A stretch of DNA of 64,000 nt from Macrostomum hystrix (taxonomy: Eukaryota > Platyhelminthes > Macrostomidae). Position numbers and translations under genes: made by a program. The stretch is from positions 558,001 to 622,000 of the forward strand of contig CATNEN010000037.1 in assembly GCA_950097015.1 (NCBI GenBank). Direction: 5' to 3'. Shown piece by piece: positions 46,801 to 57,554 of the stretch. Every line of letters starts with the position of its first letter. Position 1 is the stretch's first letter. The notes under the pieces were generated by a model. That model ran no database searches and was not told the origin of the DNA. It worked only from the letters and a program-made list of their open reading frames with translations.

Positions 46801-47529
46801 ATAAACCATTTTGCTAAATAAAAGCTACAAATTGCAGCTAAAAACCAACTAGTGTAGTTAAGAAATTAACAAAAATTGACCATTTTGACTTTTTAATTAC
46901 ACTTTGTTCCAAAAAGCATGCAAAAATGATGAAATATATATAAACAATAATAAAATCATAGAAAAAACATTTATAAAACAAATTTAACAAAAAAAGAAGT
47001 ACTAAATAGTAATAAATATGTTTTTGATATCCTAGCCCAACACTTATAATGCACATTTTCTTATTTCTATACTTAATAATAAAAATAATTTATTTAGGCC
47101 TACTCAGGAATATTAATACTGTCAATGACTCATGACTTTCTGCACATATTGCAACAAAAAGTTGATAATGTCAACAATTAAAATAGTGTTAGTGGCTATG
47201 AATATCCATGTTAAACAACAAAATGACTATCCTTTAAATATTATTAAAGTTCAATCACCATTTTTTAAGGCTATTAACATTTAAAGTTCAACAAAATAAA
47301 TGAATCCTAGGTTGGACCCAAGAATATGCAACAATCGAAGAGGATTACCTGTGTACAGATAGCGCTGAGGAAATCGTGGGTTGTTTTTGAGACCCTTGCC
47401 AGCAGCAGCACTAAAGACAAAGTGATCTATTTTTTGGTTAAACACTCCTGTCTTGTAAGGGACAAAAGCACCATCAGTTAGGGTTACAGAAATTAGTACA
47501 ACTGCAACTAGTGCAACGCAAGTCTTCAT
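40863..47529 (-). CDS. DPP7: Dipeptidyl peptidase 2 (DPP7), peptidase family S28, complete
   Basis: This is a lysosomal or secreted serine exopeptidase that removes N-terminal dipeptides after Pro or Ala. Ten exons on the minus strand: 47529-47349, 46411-46272, 45061-44895, 44198-44057, 43950-43863, 43737-43571, 43474-43414, 42072-41732, 41636-41560 and 41058-40863, giving 519 aa. A signal peptide opens it (MKTCVALVAVVLISVTLTDG). The catalytic triad is Ser about 163 in GGSYGGM, Asp about 423 in NGDLDPWHNGG and His about 450-451 in GAHHLDLR. Stretches such as ARNAFVIMAMGDYPYATEF, ADPTGCGTGP and NVTDMFPPLAFTPE fit DPP7 better than PRCP. The Ser codon is split by an intron. Intron 5 has a GC donor. 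Several introns hold arrays and SINEs. It looks functional. Confidence 0.96.
41090..41540. repeat. 21-bp minisatellite in DPP7 intron 9
   Basis: Units of about 21 bp (gagatctcatggtgagatgca) occur; copies left of 41240 are more degenerate. Each unit holds a GATC and two inverted halves (gagatctc is a palindrome), so the array can form repeated small hairpins. Confidence 0.93.
42090..42860. repeat. 24-bp minisatellite in DPP7 intron 7
   Basis: Units of 24 bp have the core gacgagttgatagactgatt. Variants (gacaag, gaggag with gactgactg) follow one another in a fixed order that repeats about every 120 bp (five units), best seen at 42215-42340, 42335-42490, 42455-42575 and 42575-42700. The open frame is a unit-length effect. 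Confidence 0.94.
42992..43302 (+). mobile_element. tRNA-derived SINE, nearly full length
   Basis: The head has an A-box-like taagtggcagagcgg and B-box-like gagctcgattc, then gcgaggccacattt, ggcttgtcgtgcaattt, aaggcacagtgagagtgtac, gtcagggcagatgtacacac, tgcgtacagtatctgtgtgt, and a tail of cccacagccctcctgcaa. It lies antisense in DPP7 intron 7, right beside the 24-bp array. Confidence 0.88.
44290..44820. repeat. 23-bp minisatellite in DPP7 intron 3
   Basis: About 23 units of gaatggatagatgggatcta plus act or gat occur. Variants tgtgatc and gatctagat are interspersed. It ends about 75 bp from the exon 3 donor. Confidence 0.94.
45150..45200 (+). mobile_element. B-box-like remnant in DPP7 intron 2
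   Basis: gtcatgggttcgaatcttag (about 45168-45187) followed by caactttagctaaatcac resembles the B box and following segment of tRNA-derived SINEs. It is only a scrap, about 110 bp from exon 3. Confidence 0.4.
45381..45738 (-). mobile_element. tRNA-derived SINE, full-length reference copy
   Basis: Read on minus: ggttggtgactgagcggtta with an A box, gagctcgattcc as B box, then gcgaggccacatttattt, ggggcttgtcgtgctatta, gggccaacctcaaatgcaca, gagaaagtcagggcagatgt, gcgtacagtatctgtgtgcg, and the tail gccattgcccgcagccctcc. About 355 bp. It is the most complete of five related copies in this window and lies sense in DPP7 intron 2. The head resembles a Ser- or Leu-type tRNA. Confidence 0.9.
46412..47348. 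other. DPP7 intron 1, no array
   Basis: AT-rich intronic sequence. It is the longest intron of this gene that holds neither a minisatellite nor a SINE that I can see. Confidence 0.6.
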
Positions 47530-49985
47530 TTCAAAAAGAGATGTTTGATAGTATTATATTCTATTTTGCAGGCTTAATCAAATAATATATTGTTCACGAT
47601 CCACTGCTTTATAAATAGTTAATTTCAGTAATTAACGAGAGTAGCCTAGTCTGTCAAGTAGGCCAGGCCAATTGTAGTCAATCTGGAAATTCAAATTTGT
47701 GTTTGTATTGTTAAGTGCACTACGTACGCATGACGGACTGAAGATTAGTATAACAAATGGGTGTTTCATATAGATCAAGTTTGCATATTGGCCATCAAAT
47801 ATTTGCGTGAGTATATCAATTTCGATCAAATCGAGAAATAAAAGAAGATACCAATCTTTCTTTCAACAAACAAAGCAAGACAGCCTATATAAATTAATAT
47901 ACTAGCTGAAATCTAGCAAAACACTAATGTATGGTCAGACATTTCAAATTTCTTTGCTATCATTATCTTTATACTAAAAAGTGTACAGTTATACTTGATT
48001 ACTAATATTTGTTTAACGATCTACTACATCATGCGTATTCAACATATTGGACTACCATAAGTAGTGTATCTGGAGTGGTCTGGCGACTCGTATTTTAACC
48101 TAGCCTCTTGCTGCTGGTAAACAAAGGACGTGGAGAAATCGATGCTCGATTTATTAAATAGTTTTTTGCTGAATGCCAACAAAAACAAAACCTATGTTGA
48201 TAATATAGGCGTGCCTGAGAAGTCCTATTTGGACCATCCCCGTCAAAATCTAATAGACGAAAGCACCTCAGCGTGTCATTATGGATTGAAGCATTAATTA
48301 AGCCATCTCATCAAACTCGCGTCGTGAACATCCGCAAAAATAATGCAATGATTTCTTATGACGCAGGTTATCCCGCCGTGCGCATTCTCCTGGACTGAGA
48401 GTGGGGAATCCCCATAGGTCCGCGCTGCTCTGGAAGAAGAAGCCCGGGCGATGAATGCTGTTTAGAACTATATCCGCGACAACGGCAGATGGAGTGACAC
48501 AGCTCCTCATGGAATCCCTGCCGTGACATTAAATGCAGAAAATGAGTGGATGGGATTAGAGAAGAGAGTTGGCGTCTGCTGTCGGAAAGCCATAGCAAAG
48601 CGAGCCATCTTGCGGCGCAGGTTCTTTTCCAGTGGCAACACACATCACGCGCCGTGGTCCACTTTCACTGCCCAAGTTTAGGCTTAATGGAAGCGGCATG
48701 GCAGCACGGAGTAAAGCATTGATGCAGGTCCCATCTTTAATTCATTTAGCACTGTCATTTTCTGCTGCAGCTGGCTGCTCGCAGTGAAAGCAGAGTCAAC
48801 CGTCAGATTTCTTTAGAGTAAGACCAGAGAGAAGCTGCGTGGTTCGTCTTTCTGTCTGTGTCTCCCACGTCTCTTCTCTCCCACTCTCAATCACGCAAAT
48901 GACACCTCGGCACGGAAAGGCAAGCTGCCACACGGTGAACAGTTTCAGTTGGTTAGGAGAGGATTAAAATCCCACAATTTTAGCCACAGCGGGATACGGC
49001 GTGCGTAATCAGAGAGCGAGCCATGAGGTTTAGGGCCATATTGCTGGGAGCTATAAAGACTTTTCCGTGCCAGCAGCCCCTTCAATCTAGCGGTGTATAT
49101 TTGTATTGATGCTAGGAGCCCCCATCCAGCTTGCGCGATCCCCGCCCTCCCTTACATCACACTGCCGCTTTCAGTTCGACATCAAACGAGAAAGCAGTGA
49201 GCTAAGTTCTGCTGGAACCGCAAATTTACGGGTCAGCGCAGCCCCCCACCCCCCTTGTCACCTGACCTGTCAACGCTGCCCCCCTCTGTCGGCCTATTCT
49301 TGTCTTTCACTGGTTCTTAACCAGATCACCCTCGGCTATTCACTGGGAGAATTATCCCTATAATATGCTCTACGATGGCTGGCATTGATAAGGATAATAA
49401 GGATCAGTTGTTCCGCGCATCCGTGATCATCTTACACCGTCGAGAGGAGAGAGATCGCGAGATCCTGTATAGTTTGTCGCACATTTGCTCAACTAACTCG
49501 GGCGTTCGACGGGGGATATGTTGATGGGTGAGGGAGCGGCCTCAACTAATCATGCAGTTGTGAAGTGGCCCCACCTCGATCGTTCATCAACCACCCCACT
49601 CCCCAACTGGCCAAATCCCATATGCAGCGAAGAATATATGCATGTGTTATAGCCCACACGCTGAACTCATAGATCGGTTCGATTTAACCTCGATTAATCG
49701 TTGGCACACCTTTACGCTCACTGACCTAGCCAAATCACTGGCCATGTAATAACTCCAGCACTTGGCGGGCGACCAATCGTTTTCTTCCGCCCGGATTTTT
49801 TCATACTCGCTCGGCAGCCGCCGTTCCCACTCGAATTATCCCACCTTCGTCACCTGCGCAAACTTCTCACGCGTCCCAAGTGAAAGAACAACCTGGATTA
49901 GGGGATTTTGTGGGATTATTATGTTTGATTGGTAAGGGCCCACGTTAAGGTGAGAAAACGGGATAAGGGAAGAGGGACGGAAGAA
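47530..49985. other. Upstream region of DPP7, no gene recognised
   Basis: This should hold the DPP7 promoter near 47530-47900. The GC-richer part 48300-49900 has scattered open frames on both strands without a family signature. No array or SINE seen. Confidence 0.5.
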
Positions 49986-49989
49986 GTAA

Positions 49990-50640
49990 AGCAAAACTAA
50001 TAATAGAGGGAAGTAGACCGAGAGCGGAGAGGAGGTAGAGAGAGCGGAAAGTAGATAGAGAGAGCGGAGAGTAGATAGAGAGAGCGGAGAGTAGATAGAG
50101 AGAGAGAGCGGAGAGTAGGTAGAGAGAGAGTGGAGAGTAGGTAGAGAGAGTGGAGAGTAGGTAGAGATAGCGGAGAGTAGGTAGAGAGAGCGGAGTGTAG
50201 GTAGAGAGAACGGAGAGTAGGTAGAGAGAGGAAGTTGAGAGTAGGTAGAGATAGCGGAGAGTAGGTAGAGAGAGCGGAGAGTAGGTAGAGAGAGCGGAGA
50301 GTAGATAGAGAGCGGAGAGTAGATAGAGAGAGAGAGCGGAGAGTAGGTAGAGAGAGAGTGGAGAGTAGGTAGAGAGAGTGGAGAGTAGGTAGAGATAGCG
50401 GAGAGTAGGTAGAGATAGCGGAGAGTAGGTAGAGAGAGCGGAGTGTAGGTAGAGAGAGCGGAGAGTAGGTAGAGAGAGGAAGTTGAGAGTAGGTAGAGAT
50501 AGCGGAGAGTAGGTAGAGAGAGCGGAGAGTAGGTAGAGAGAGCGGAGAGTAGATAGAGAGCGGAGTGTAGGTAGAGAGAGCGGAGAGTAGGTAGAGAGAG
50601 AGAACGGAGAGTAGGTAGAGAGAGCGGCAAGTAGATAAAA
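49990..50640. repeat. About 20-bp purine-rich minisatellite (agagagcggagagtaggtag)
   Basis: Variants gtagatag, agagagtg and gaagttgagag occur. A block containing gaagttgagagtaggtagag appears near 50230 and again near 50478, so part of the array was duplicated. One strand is almost pure purine. Confidence 0.93.
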
Positions 50641-50999
50641 AAGCAGAGAACAGAGGAGGAAGTGGAAAATATAGCTTTGGTAGAGATTATCGATGTCGAG
50701 TGTAACACTCCGCCCTGTCATCCCAGTAGTCGCGTGTCTGCTGACCCGTCATGGTCAAGCCTGTCATTATTGGTGCAAGTATTCATTCTAATGTACGTTA
50801 TTTAGCAACCTCTATGGCGTGACGAAACTAACAATTACATCAGTTTCACCCTTGACAACGGAATCTTAGTCTATTGTTCGCTTCATTAAAGCATCTGTTT
50901 TTAACGGCTAAATATAAACCAAGCTGTCTTTCGGCGAGTAATGTCTCCCGGAAGACTTCTCTTTGCCGCTTTGATCAGCAATAAAATCTATACAAGAAT

Positions 51000-51545
51000 A
51001 GATGCAGATATGCGCAGAGAGGTAGAGCGAGAGGTATATAGTGTGAGATACGGAGAGAGAGGTAGGGCGAGAGGTAGATACGGAGAGGGAGGTAGGGCGA
51101 GAGGTAGATACGGAGAGAGAGGTAGGGGAGAGGTAGATACGGAGAGACAGAGGTGGAGTGAGAAGTAGATACGGAGAGACAGAGGTGGAGTGGGAGGAAG
51201 ATACGGAGAGACAGAGGTGGAGTGAGAGGTAGATACGGAGAGACAGAGGTAGGGCGAGAGGAAGATGCGGAGAGAGAGGTAGGGCGAGAGTTAGATACGG
51301 AGAGGGAGGTAGGGGAGAGGTAGATACGGAGAGACAGAGGTGGAGTGAGAGGTAGATACGGAGAGACAGAGGTGGAGTGAGAGGTAGATACGGAGAGACA
51401 GAGGTGGAGTGAGAGGTCGATACGGAGAGACAGAGGTGGAGTTAGAGGTCGATACGGAGAGACAGAGGTGGAGTTAGAGGTCGATACGGAGATACATAGG
51501 TAGATTGAGAGGTAGATACGGAGATACATAGGTAGAGTGAGATTA
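51000..51545. repeat. 32-bp purine-rich minisatellite
   Basis: Units contain gatacggagagacagaggtg plus gagtgagaggta. The first third uses shorter forms (gatacggagagagaggtaggg). It is unrelated in unit to the array 400 bp to its left although both are purine-rich on plus. Confidence 0.92.
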
Positions 51546-52044
51546 TCGAGAAAGTTGGTAAAGTCTAAACTTAATGGAAGCAAAATAAATTGAATGCTAT
51601 AAAGAAAAGAATTTGTTTAAACACATCGGTTGTATGTGAGTATAATAGTCAAATTGCAAATTTATCCATACACGTGGATATAATAAAAGATCATTTTGAA
51701 ATTCATTTTCTGTTGCATGAGAATAAAGGAATAGAAACATGAAGTGAATTGACCAGTACATACAATAATAAACACTTACTATTAACAGGGTTTTAAAGCA
51801 AATATGCTAGAATTAATCATAATAATTTGCTGCTGACATGACAACACTATATTAGTCGATTAGGGGTCCCAAAATGGAAAAACAAAAGCTTAGTTCAATG
51901 CACACAAATGAGTACAATATCGAGATTTAACATGAGAATACTGAGCGCGAACCGATTCGCTTGCTCACAATTTCATTAGTAGGAAACTTTTATAAGAAAA
52001 AAATTCAACAACAAAACACAATACGAAGCTTACGAAATCATTGA

Positions 52045-52612
52045 GTGAAAGATAGAATGGGTGAGAGATAGAATGGGTGAGAGATAGAATGGGTGAGAGA
52101 TAGAATGGGTGAGAGATAGAATGGGTGAGAGATGGAATGGGTGAGAGATAGAATGGGTGAGAGATAGAATGAGTGAGAGATAGAATGGGTGAGAGATAGA
52201 ATGGGTGAGAGATAGAATGGGTGAGAGATAGAATGGGTGAGAGATAGAATGGGTGAGAGATAGAATGAGTGAGAGATATAATGGGTGAGAAATAGAGTGG
52301 GTGAGAGATAGAATGGGTGAGAGATGGAATGGGTGAGAAATAGAATGGGTGAGAGATAGAATGAGTGAGAGATATAATGGGTGAGAAATAGAGTGGGTGA
52401 GAGATAGAATGGGTGAGAGATGGAATGGGTGAGAAATAGAGTGGGTGAGAGATGGAATGGGTGAGAGATAGAATGGGTGAGAGATAGAATGGGTGAGAGA
52501 TAGAATGAGTGAGAGATATAATGGGTGAGAAATAGAGTGGGTGAGAGATAGAATGGGTGAGAGATGGAATGGGTGAGAGATGGAATGGGTGAGAGATAGA
52601 ATGGGTGAGAGC
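52045..52612. repeat. 16-bp minisatellite (gagagatagaatgggt)
   Basis: Thirty-five units of 16 bp. A marker group (agtgagagatataatgggtg followed by agaaatagagtggg) recurs at about 52267, 52370 and 52507, showing block duplication inside the array. Confidence 0.95.
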
Positions 52613-53051
52613 AGAACATGACCTAATCGGTAGACAATTTTAGGTCTCAAATTCAGTTTTAAAAATCACTATATAACAAAATATGATGGCAGAGAATAAA
52701 ACAACGGAGCTTTTGAAAACTTCTCTGGAGAATAGTGCCGCCAAAAGTCGAAAGATTTGATTGGGTGCCGCTCACTCATCAAGCAGACAGAAACGACGGA
52801 CTGTGTACACATCACTTACAATTGATTAACAGAAAATGTTTAATTGCCTCAATTAGAGCATTGAGACACCGCCTGATTTCAGCGAGTCATGGCGTCTCTT
52901 GCAATTGCACTCGTCGGAGGTAACGCGTCGGAGGTAGAAGTTGAGTAGATTGGAATTACTTGACATGCACTTTTGCACTAGACCGTAATAAACACGCAGT
53001 CAATGAACTCTGCGGCATTCCTGCAAAAAAGAAGCGATTAGTGTCCGATTT
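52613..53051. other. 3' flank of the ataxin-1 homologue
   Basis: No gene or array seen. The 3' UTR and poly(A) site of the minus-strand ataxin-1 homologue should lie here. Confidence 0.45.
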
Positions 53052-56000
53052 CTAAGAACGCGAATCCGGCGACCGATGCCGCTTTCTCTGATTGGCTGCT
53101 GAGCCTGGCGAGCCCGAGCTGGACTTTGACGACCTCTTGGCTACGGTGGTGGCTGTCGCACTCACACTAGACGTCGACATGTCGATGACCTCAGATGATG
53201 TCGCAGCAACAGACGCAGAGGTTGCCCTGGCACCCCTAGACCGTCTGGGTATCAGGGAAACAACGGAGTCACCAGTGTCGAGTCGTTGGCAGTGCAGGCC
53301 GTATCGCTCCATGGTTCTCGAAGGATTTCGCGAGCACCAGCCTTTGTCGACCACGTAGAACGGCTGGCTTGACGGCAGTTCGATTGCGCGAACCTTTGTG
53401 GGCAAATTCAGCGGCACGACATGGCATTCAATGAAGATTTGGACTGGGTTTATGTCTGAGCACGGATCAGGGTGTTGGTCAGGGTGTTGGTCAGGGTGTG
53501 ATCGGTGTGTTGGTCAGAGTGTTGGTCAGGGTGTTGGTCAGGGTGTGATCGGGGTGTTGGTCAGGGTGTTGGTCAGGGTGTTGGTCAGGGTGTTGGTCAG
53601 GGTGTTGGTCAGGGTGTGATCGGGGTGTTGGTCAGGGTGTTGGTCAGGGTGTGATCGGGGTGTTGGTCAGGGTGTTGGTCAGGGTGTTGGTCAGGGTGTG
53701 ATCGGTGTGTTGATCAGGGTGTTGGTCAGGGTGTTGGTCAGGGTGTGATCGGTGTGTTGGTCAGGATGTTGGTCCGGGTGTTGTTCAGGGTGTTGATTAG
53801 GGTGTTGGTCATGAATTTACTCGGATTGGATCGTGACTGCCAGGAATGATGCTGGCAAAGAAGTTGATCGATAAGTTTTTTTAATCTGGTGAGCTTGCCA
53901 TTTAGCAAAGCATGACAGCTCGAATCAAAAAAAGCATTTTCTGCTATCAATAGCAACTGCCTCATTAGATTTCGCTGAACACACATTACTAGGCAGGATC
54001 TAGGCATAGAAATAATGCTTCAATACAATTTTGGTTTCATAATTCTGCTCATCTACATATTCCCTCTCTTAGCGACTGGGAAAATTATAATTAAGTCGAA
54101 CAGAAAAAAAGACGAATCGCTCCCATCTCTGAGTGTGAGCACAGCCGTGAGCAAATTCCCTTGTCATCATGCATCAATTTATCAACTGAAAGGCTGAAAT
54201 TCCACAGAAACCCGCCAACGGAAATGCGGCCATTGTAGACCGTTCGGCTCGTGCTCAAGAATACAAATTCCCTGCTTTCGAGAAAGTTGCCTCATTAGAT
54301 TCACCACTCCCCGCAACACTTGACGACTCCGGGCACAACCTTTCACCTCTTCAAATCCCGCAAGACTAAATCCTTTCTCACTCTCACAAAGAATTCTGCA
54401 ACTCTCAGCCTACCATCTCATGGGACTCGAATCGCTGCAGAATGCCAATGATTTGCCATCTGTCTCTATAGAGGAGAGATCACAAAACATGCTTGAATTG
54501 AACATCTAAATCTGTCAAATAATGTCAAAGAGCTGCACAGAAGAAACTGATAGATAAAAAGAAATTTACTCAGGCAAAAGGCATGAGGCTCATTGGATTA
54601 AAGAAAGTCAGCTTCAGCTGCTTATGTTTCTTGTCCAAACCAGACCGGGGCAGTCTTAAACAATCGAATTATTCAAATAATGATTCAATAGTTACAATCG
54701 TCCTGGGCAGTGATTCGCTCCCAGCAGTTCTCTTTAACCTCCAGCCGCTGCCTCAAAACGTCTTGGCCTGCTCGCATGGCCTCAGGGCACAAAATCTGGC
54801 TAGTTTGAGTTCCCCGGCTGCTCCTGTCCGATCCCATCTTCGTGGATTAAAACAACGCCCAAGCGTGGGAAGACACCAGGCAGTTCTGGAGCCCCTAGAA
54901 CTCGTCGAACCCCCTAGGGCGGTATCTGGACTGGGGTTTGGTGTGGTGGGAGATCAAGTTGTGCTGTTGAACAAAATCAGTCGGAAGGCACAAGAGAATA
55001 TCAGCGCGCGCGCAATCACGCAGCGTTGTCCAAGATGCGGACAGACATTCGCTGAAGGCTATCTGGCAGCCGCTATCATATAAGAAACTGGACCTGACTG
55101 TGCGGCGTCTCTCCAACCGCAGATCCCAGCAAAAAATGTGGAAGGAAATACTGATGATCCCACCCGGATATCGGGATACACTGGCCTGCATGTCTGCATG
55201 GGGTGCAGTCATCCTGATTAACGGAACCGACACTCGAAAATAGGCCCCCCCCCAGGGGGAGAGTTCGGGAGTTGGCGAGGCAACTATGCCACCCAACTGG
55301 GCTTTGGTGGCAATTTCCAAAAGAGAAACTGATCAGCCCGGATAAACACCCGGATACTTGTTCGCCCTAAGATGATGACCCTGGTCTGGTCTTATACTTA
55401 ATCTCCTTCCTCGATTATAGATTCTGCCCCTGCAGAAGAGCCGCCGAGTGGCGATTCTCGATTTCACTAAAAGTCGCCCTCAGGATCCGGTTTAATTTGA
55501 AAGTGATGAAAGTGGAAACCGAGCGGTGATCTGTTATTATTACGAACTCGGTCGCTTGGTGTGGACATTGCCTGTAATTAAAGCCAGCATAATAATGACT
55601 TAAATAATGACCCTTCCAGGCAAACACACGTCTCTCCCGCTGCGTGCGGCTAAGCCTGTATTCCCAATAGTTTTCTTTCTAAACTCCGTCACAGAGCGGC
55701 GGGTTTAAAGTCTTAATTTAAGATTTGAAAACTGGCACAATTAGATTTCGAAATAATGATTAAAGGTCATCTAAAAAATGCATTTTCGAAGATTCTCACC
55801 TGGCGGCAGTCTGGACCCAGCGCGAACTCCAGCCGCACGGTGCCCTCCGAGTGGTTCTCGTCCATGCGGGCCACTCGACAGCGTTCCAGACGGTAGTTTC
55901 TGCGCACTCCGCCAGTTGAGCCGCTTCCGCCGCCGCCGACAAAACCGCAGCTGAGATCGAAATCAGACAGCGACAAGTCCTCAACACGCTTGACATCTCC

Positions 56001-56355
56001 GCCTCCTGTGGTAACCAGAGTACCGCGCCGGAATAGCGCCGAATTAGACGCTGCCGTTCCGCTGCCAGTCTGGCGGACTCCATCGTCTAGGCGGGGTTGG
56101 AACTGCGGCGGCTGCGATGATGGGGGCAGCGGCGGCGGTGGGGGAGGCGGCGGCAGCGGCGCCTGATGTTGATGGTGATAATGCAGATGCTGCTGATGCT
56201 GCGACGACAGCGACGTCGGCGGCGGCAACGGGAACGCGGAGTCAGCTTTGGAGGCTGCGGCTGCTGCCGCGGCAGCTGCGGCCGCTGCCGCCGCCGCTGC
56301 GGGCCGGAATCCTGGCGGGAAAATGTCCGGTGGACGAGATAAAGGAAACATAAGG

Positions 56356-56390
<35 letters not shown>

Positions 56391-56981
56391 GCCGCTAGAG
56401 CTTTGACTTTTGCGGCTGCTGCCGCTGCCGCTGCCGCCGCCGCCGCTGCCGCCCCCGATGCTGATCGGAGGTCCGAACGGGTAACTGGCAGCGGACAGGG
56501 CGGCCATGGAGTCCAGCGTAGGAAATCTGGGATAAATTGGAGACATTGGTGGAAACGGCGAGAAACTGGGAGGAAATCTTTGCGGCTTCATCACGTCCTG
56601 GAGCATCGGCGGCGGCGGCGGCGGCGGCGGTGGCCCCGGAAAGCCTGGCAGATGCGAATAAAAACCGTAGACAGACGACTGGAGAGCGGCGGCTGCGGCT
56701 GCGGCTGCGGCGGCCGCTGCGGCAGCTGGACTTGTCGCCGCGCCGCCGCCGCCGCCGCCACCGCCGCCGCTATTTCCACCGCCGTCCAGCAGACCTCCTG
56801 CCGGCTGCAGCTGCGAAGGCGGCGGCGGCGGAGGCGGTGGCTGAAACGGCAGCGGCTGCGGGCGCCAAATGGACTTCTCTGCTGAAGTTGACATCGCTAC
56901 TGAACTGGCTGATGTTGGAGCTGCGGCTGTGATGGTGCGCCGGACCGGTGCAGACTGATCTGAAGGCAGGTTTGACGGCAT
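53052..56981 (-). CDS. ATXN1: Ataxin-1 homologue with AXH domain, polyQ and polyA tracts (two coding exons, about 507 aa)
   Basis: Ataxin-1 family proteins are nuclear co-repressors that bind Capicua through the AXH domain. Coding exons on minus are 56981-55800 and 53393-53052, joined in phase 0. The AXH domain (residues about 315-443) spans the junction: RRGTLVTTGGG, VKRVEDLSLSDFDLSC, VARMDENHSEGTVRLEFALG then VRAIELPSSQPFYVVDKGW and LHCQRLDTGDSVVSL, matching the vertebrate pattern; a Gly-rich insert sits between the first strands. Exon 1 also has a pure (CAG)10 polyQ tract near 56355-56386, three polyA runs and polyP/polyG. The C terminus RKRHRSPDSRS resembles the human RKRRWSAPES phospho/14-3-3 site but lacks the Trp. 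A 49-bp intron (57030-57078) precedes the coding exon in the 5' UTR. An in-frame ATG at 57014 is an alternative start. Confidence 0.9.
53460..53815. repeat. 12-bp minisatellite (ggtgttggtcag) in the ataxin-1 intron
   Basis: Units of 12 bp occur with interspersed ggtgtgatcg variants. In the gene's sense direction each unit reads ctgaccaacacc, which contains a CTGAC branch-point-like pentamer. The array ends 66 bp upstream of the exon 2 acceptor. Confidence 0.93.
53816..55799. other. Remainder of the ataxin-1 intron
   Basis: About 2 kb of mixed composition with no recognisable exon, array or SINE. Open frames here (for example around 54583-55083) match no family I know. Confidence 0.5.
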
Positions 56982-57078
56982 AAAGAAATCGATGTAGCTT
57001 ATACTCTGCTTCAAAGCAATTTGTGCATTCTAAGTAAAACAGTAAGGAGACATTTTTACAGACACGATGAAAACTTAC

Positions 57079-57550
57079 CGCTTTTTTAATGGGACAAAAA
57101 TCTAAGGGAAAATTTGTGCTCGCTTCGAAATATCCGGGCCCAGTCTCTGCTATTGAACGCGCAGGATTTGCGTCGAGTAGTAAGATGGGGATTGCCCAGA
57201 CAAGGTGTTGGGGGATGGGCGATTTCGGGGATGCGGTCGGGCCGGAGATCTGGGATTCGCCGATAGCGGAGGTGGGGAAGAGAAGCAATGGTTACTGTCT
57301 GGGGTGGCACAGTGGGGTGCACGGCTTGGCAGCCAATTGGAGATCTGGAATTTTCAATGCGATACGCGCGCCGTACGGGGCATTGTCTCCCATCCTACAC
57401 CCGCCTTCTGGTCCGTTTTCCCTACCACACAGCTTTTTTGATTGTTGCTTTTTTAGTCTACCTTTGCCTTCCTGCGCTTAAGAATTGGCCCAGACTGGGT
57501 GGAATAAACTGTAAACCTGTTGCATTATATTGCATCCCTTTGCAGCTCCT
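57079..57550. promoter_or_regulatory. Probable 5' UTR exon and promoter region of the ataxin-1 homologue
   Basis: On minus, a donor GTAAGT lies at 57078 and its acceptor at 57030, so transcribed sequence extends right of 57079. The region is GC-richer than its surroundings. No TATA box is obvious. Confidence 0.45.
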
Positions 57551-57554
57551 CCAC

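Noticed and set aside
48298-48643. Possible exons upstream of DPP7
   Set aside because: Short overlapping frames without family signature or paired splice sites.
53398-53470. An earlier start of ataxin-1 exon 2 at the AGs near 53434 or 53446
   Set aside because: Both give the wrong phase for joining to the donor at 55799; the AG just before 53393 restores phase and the AXH alignment.
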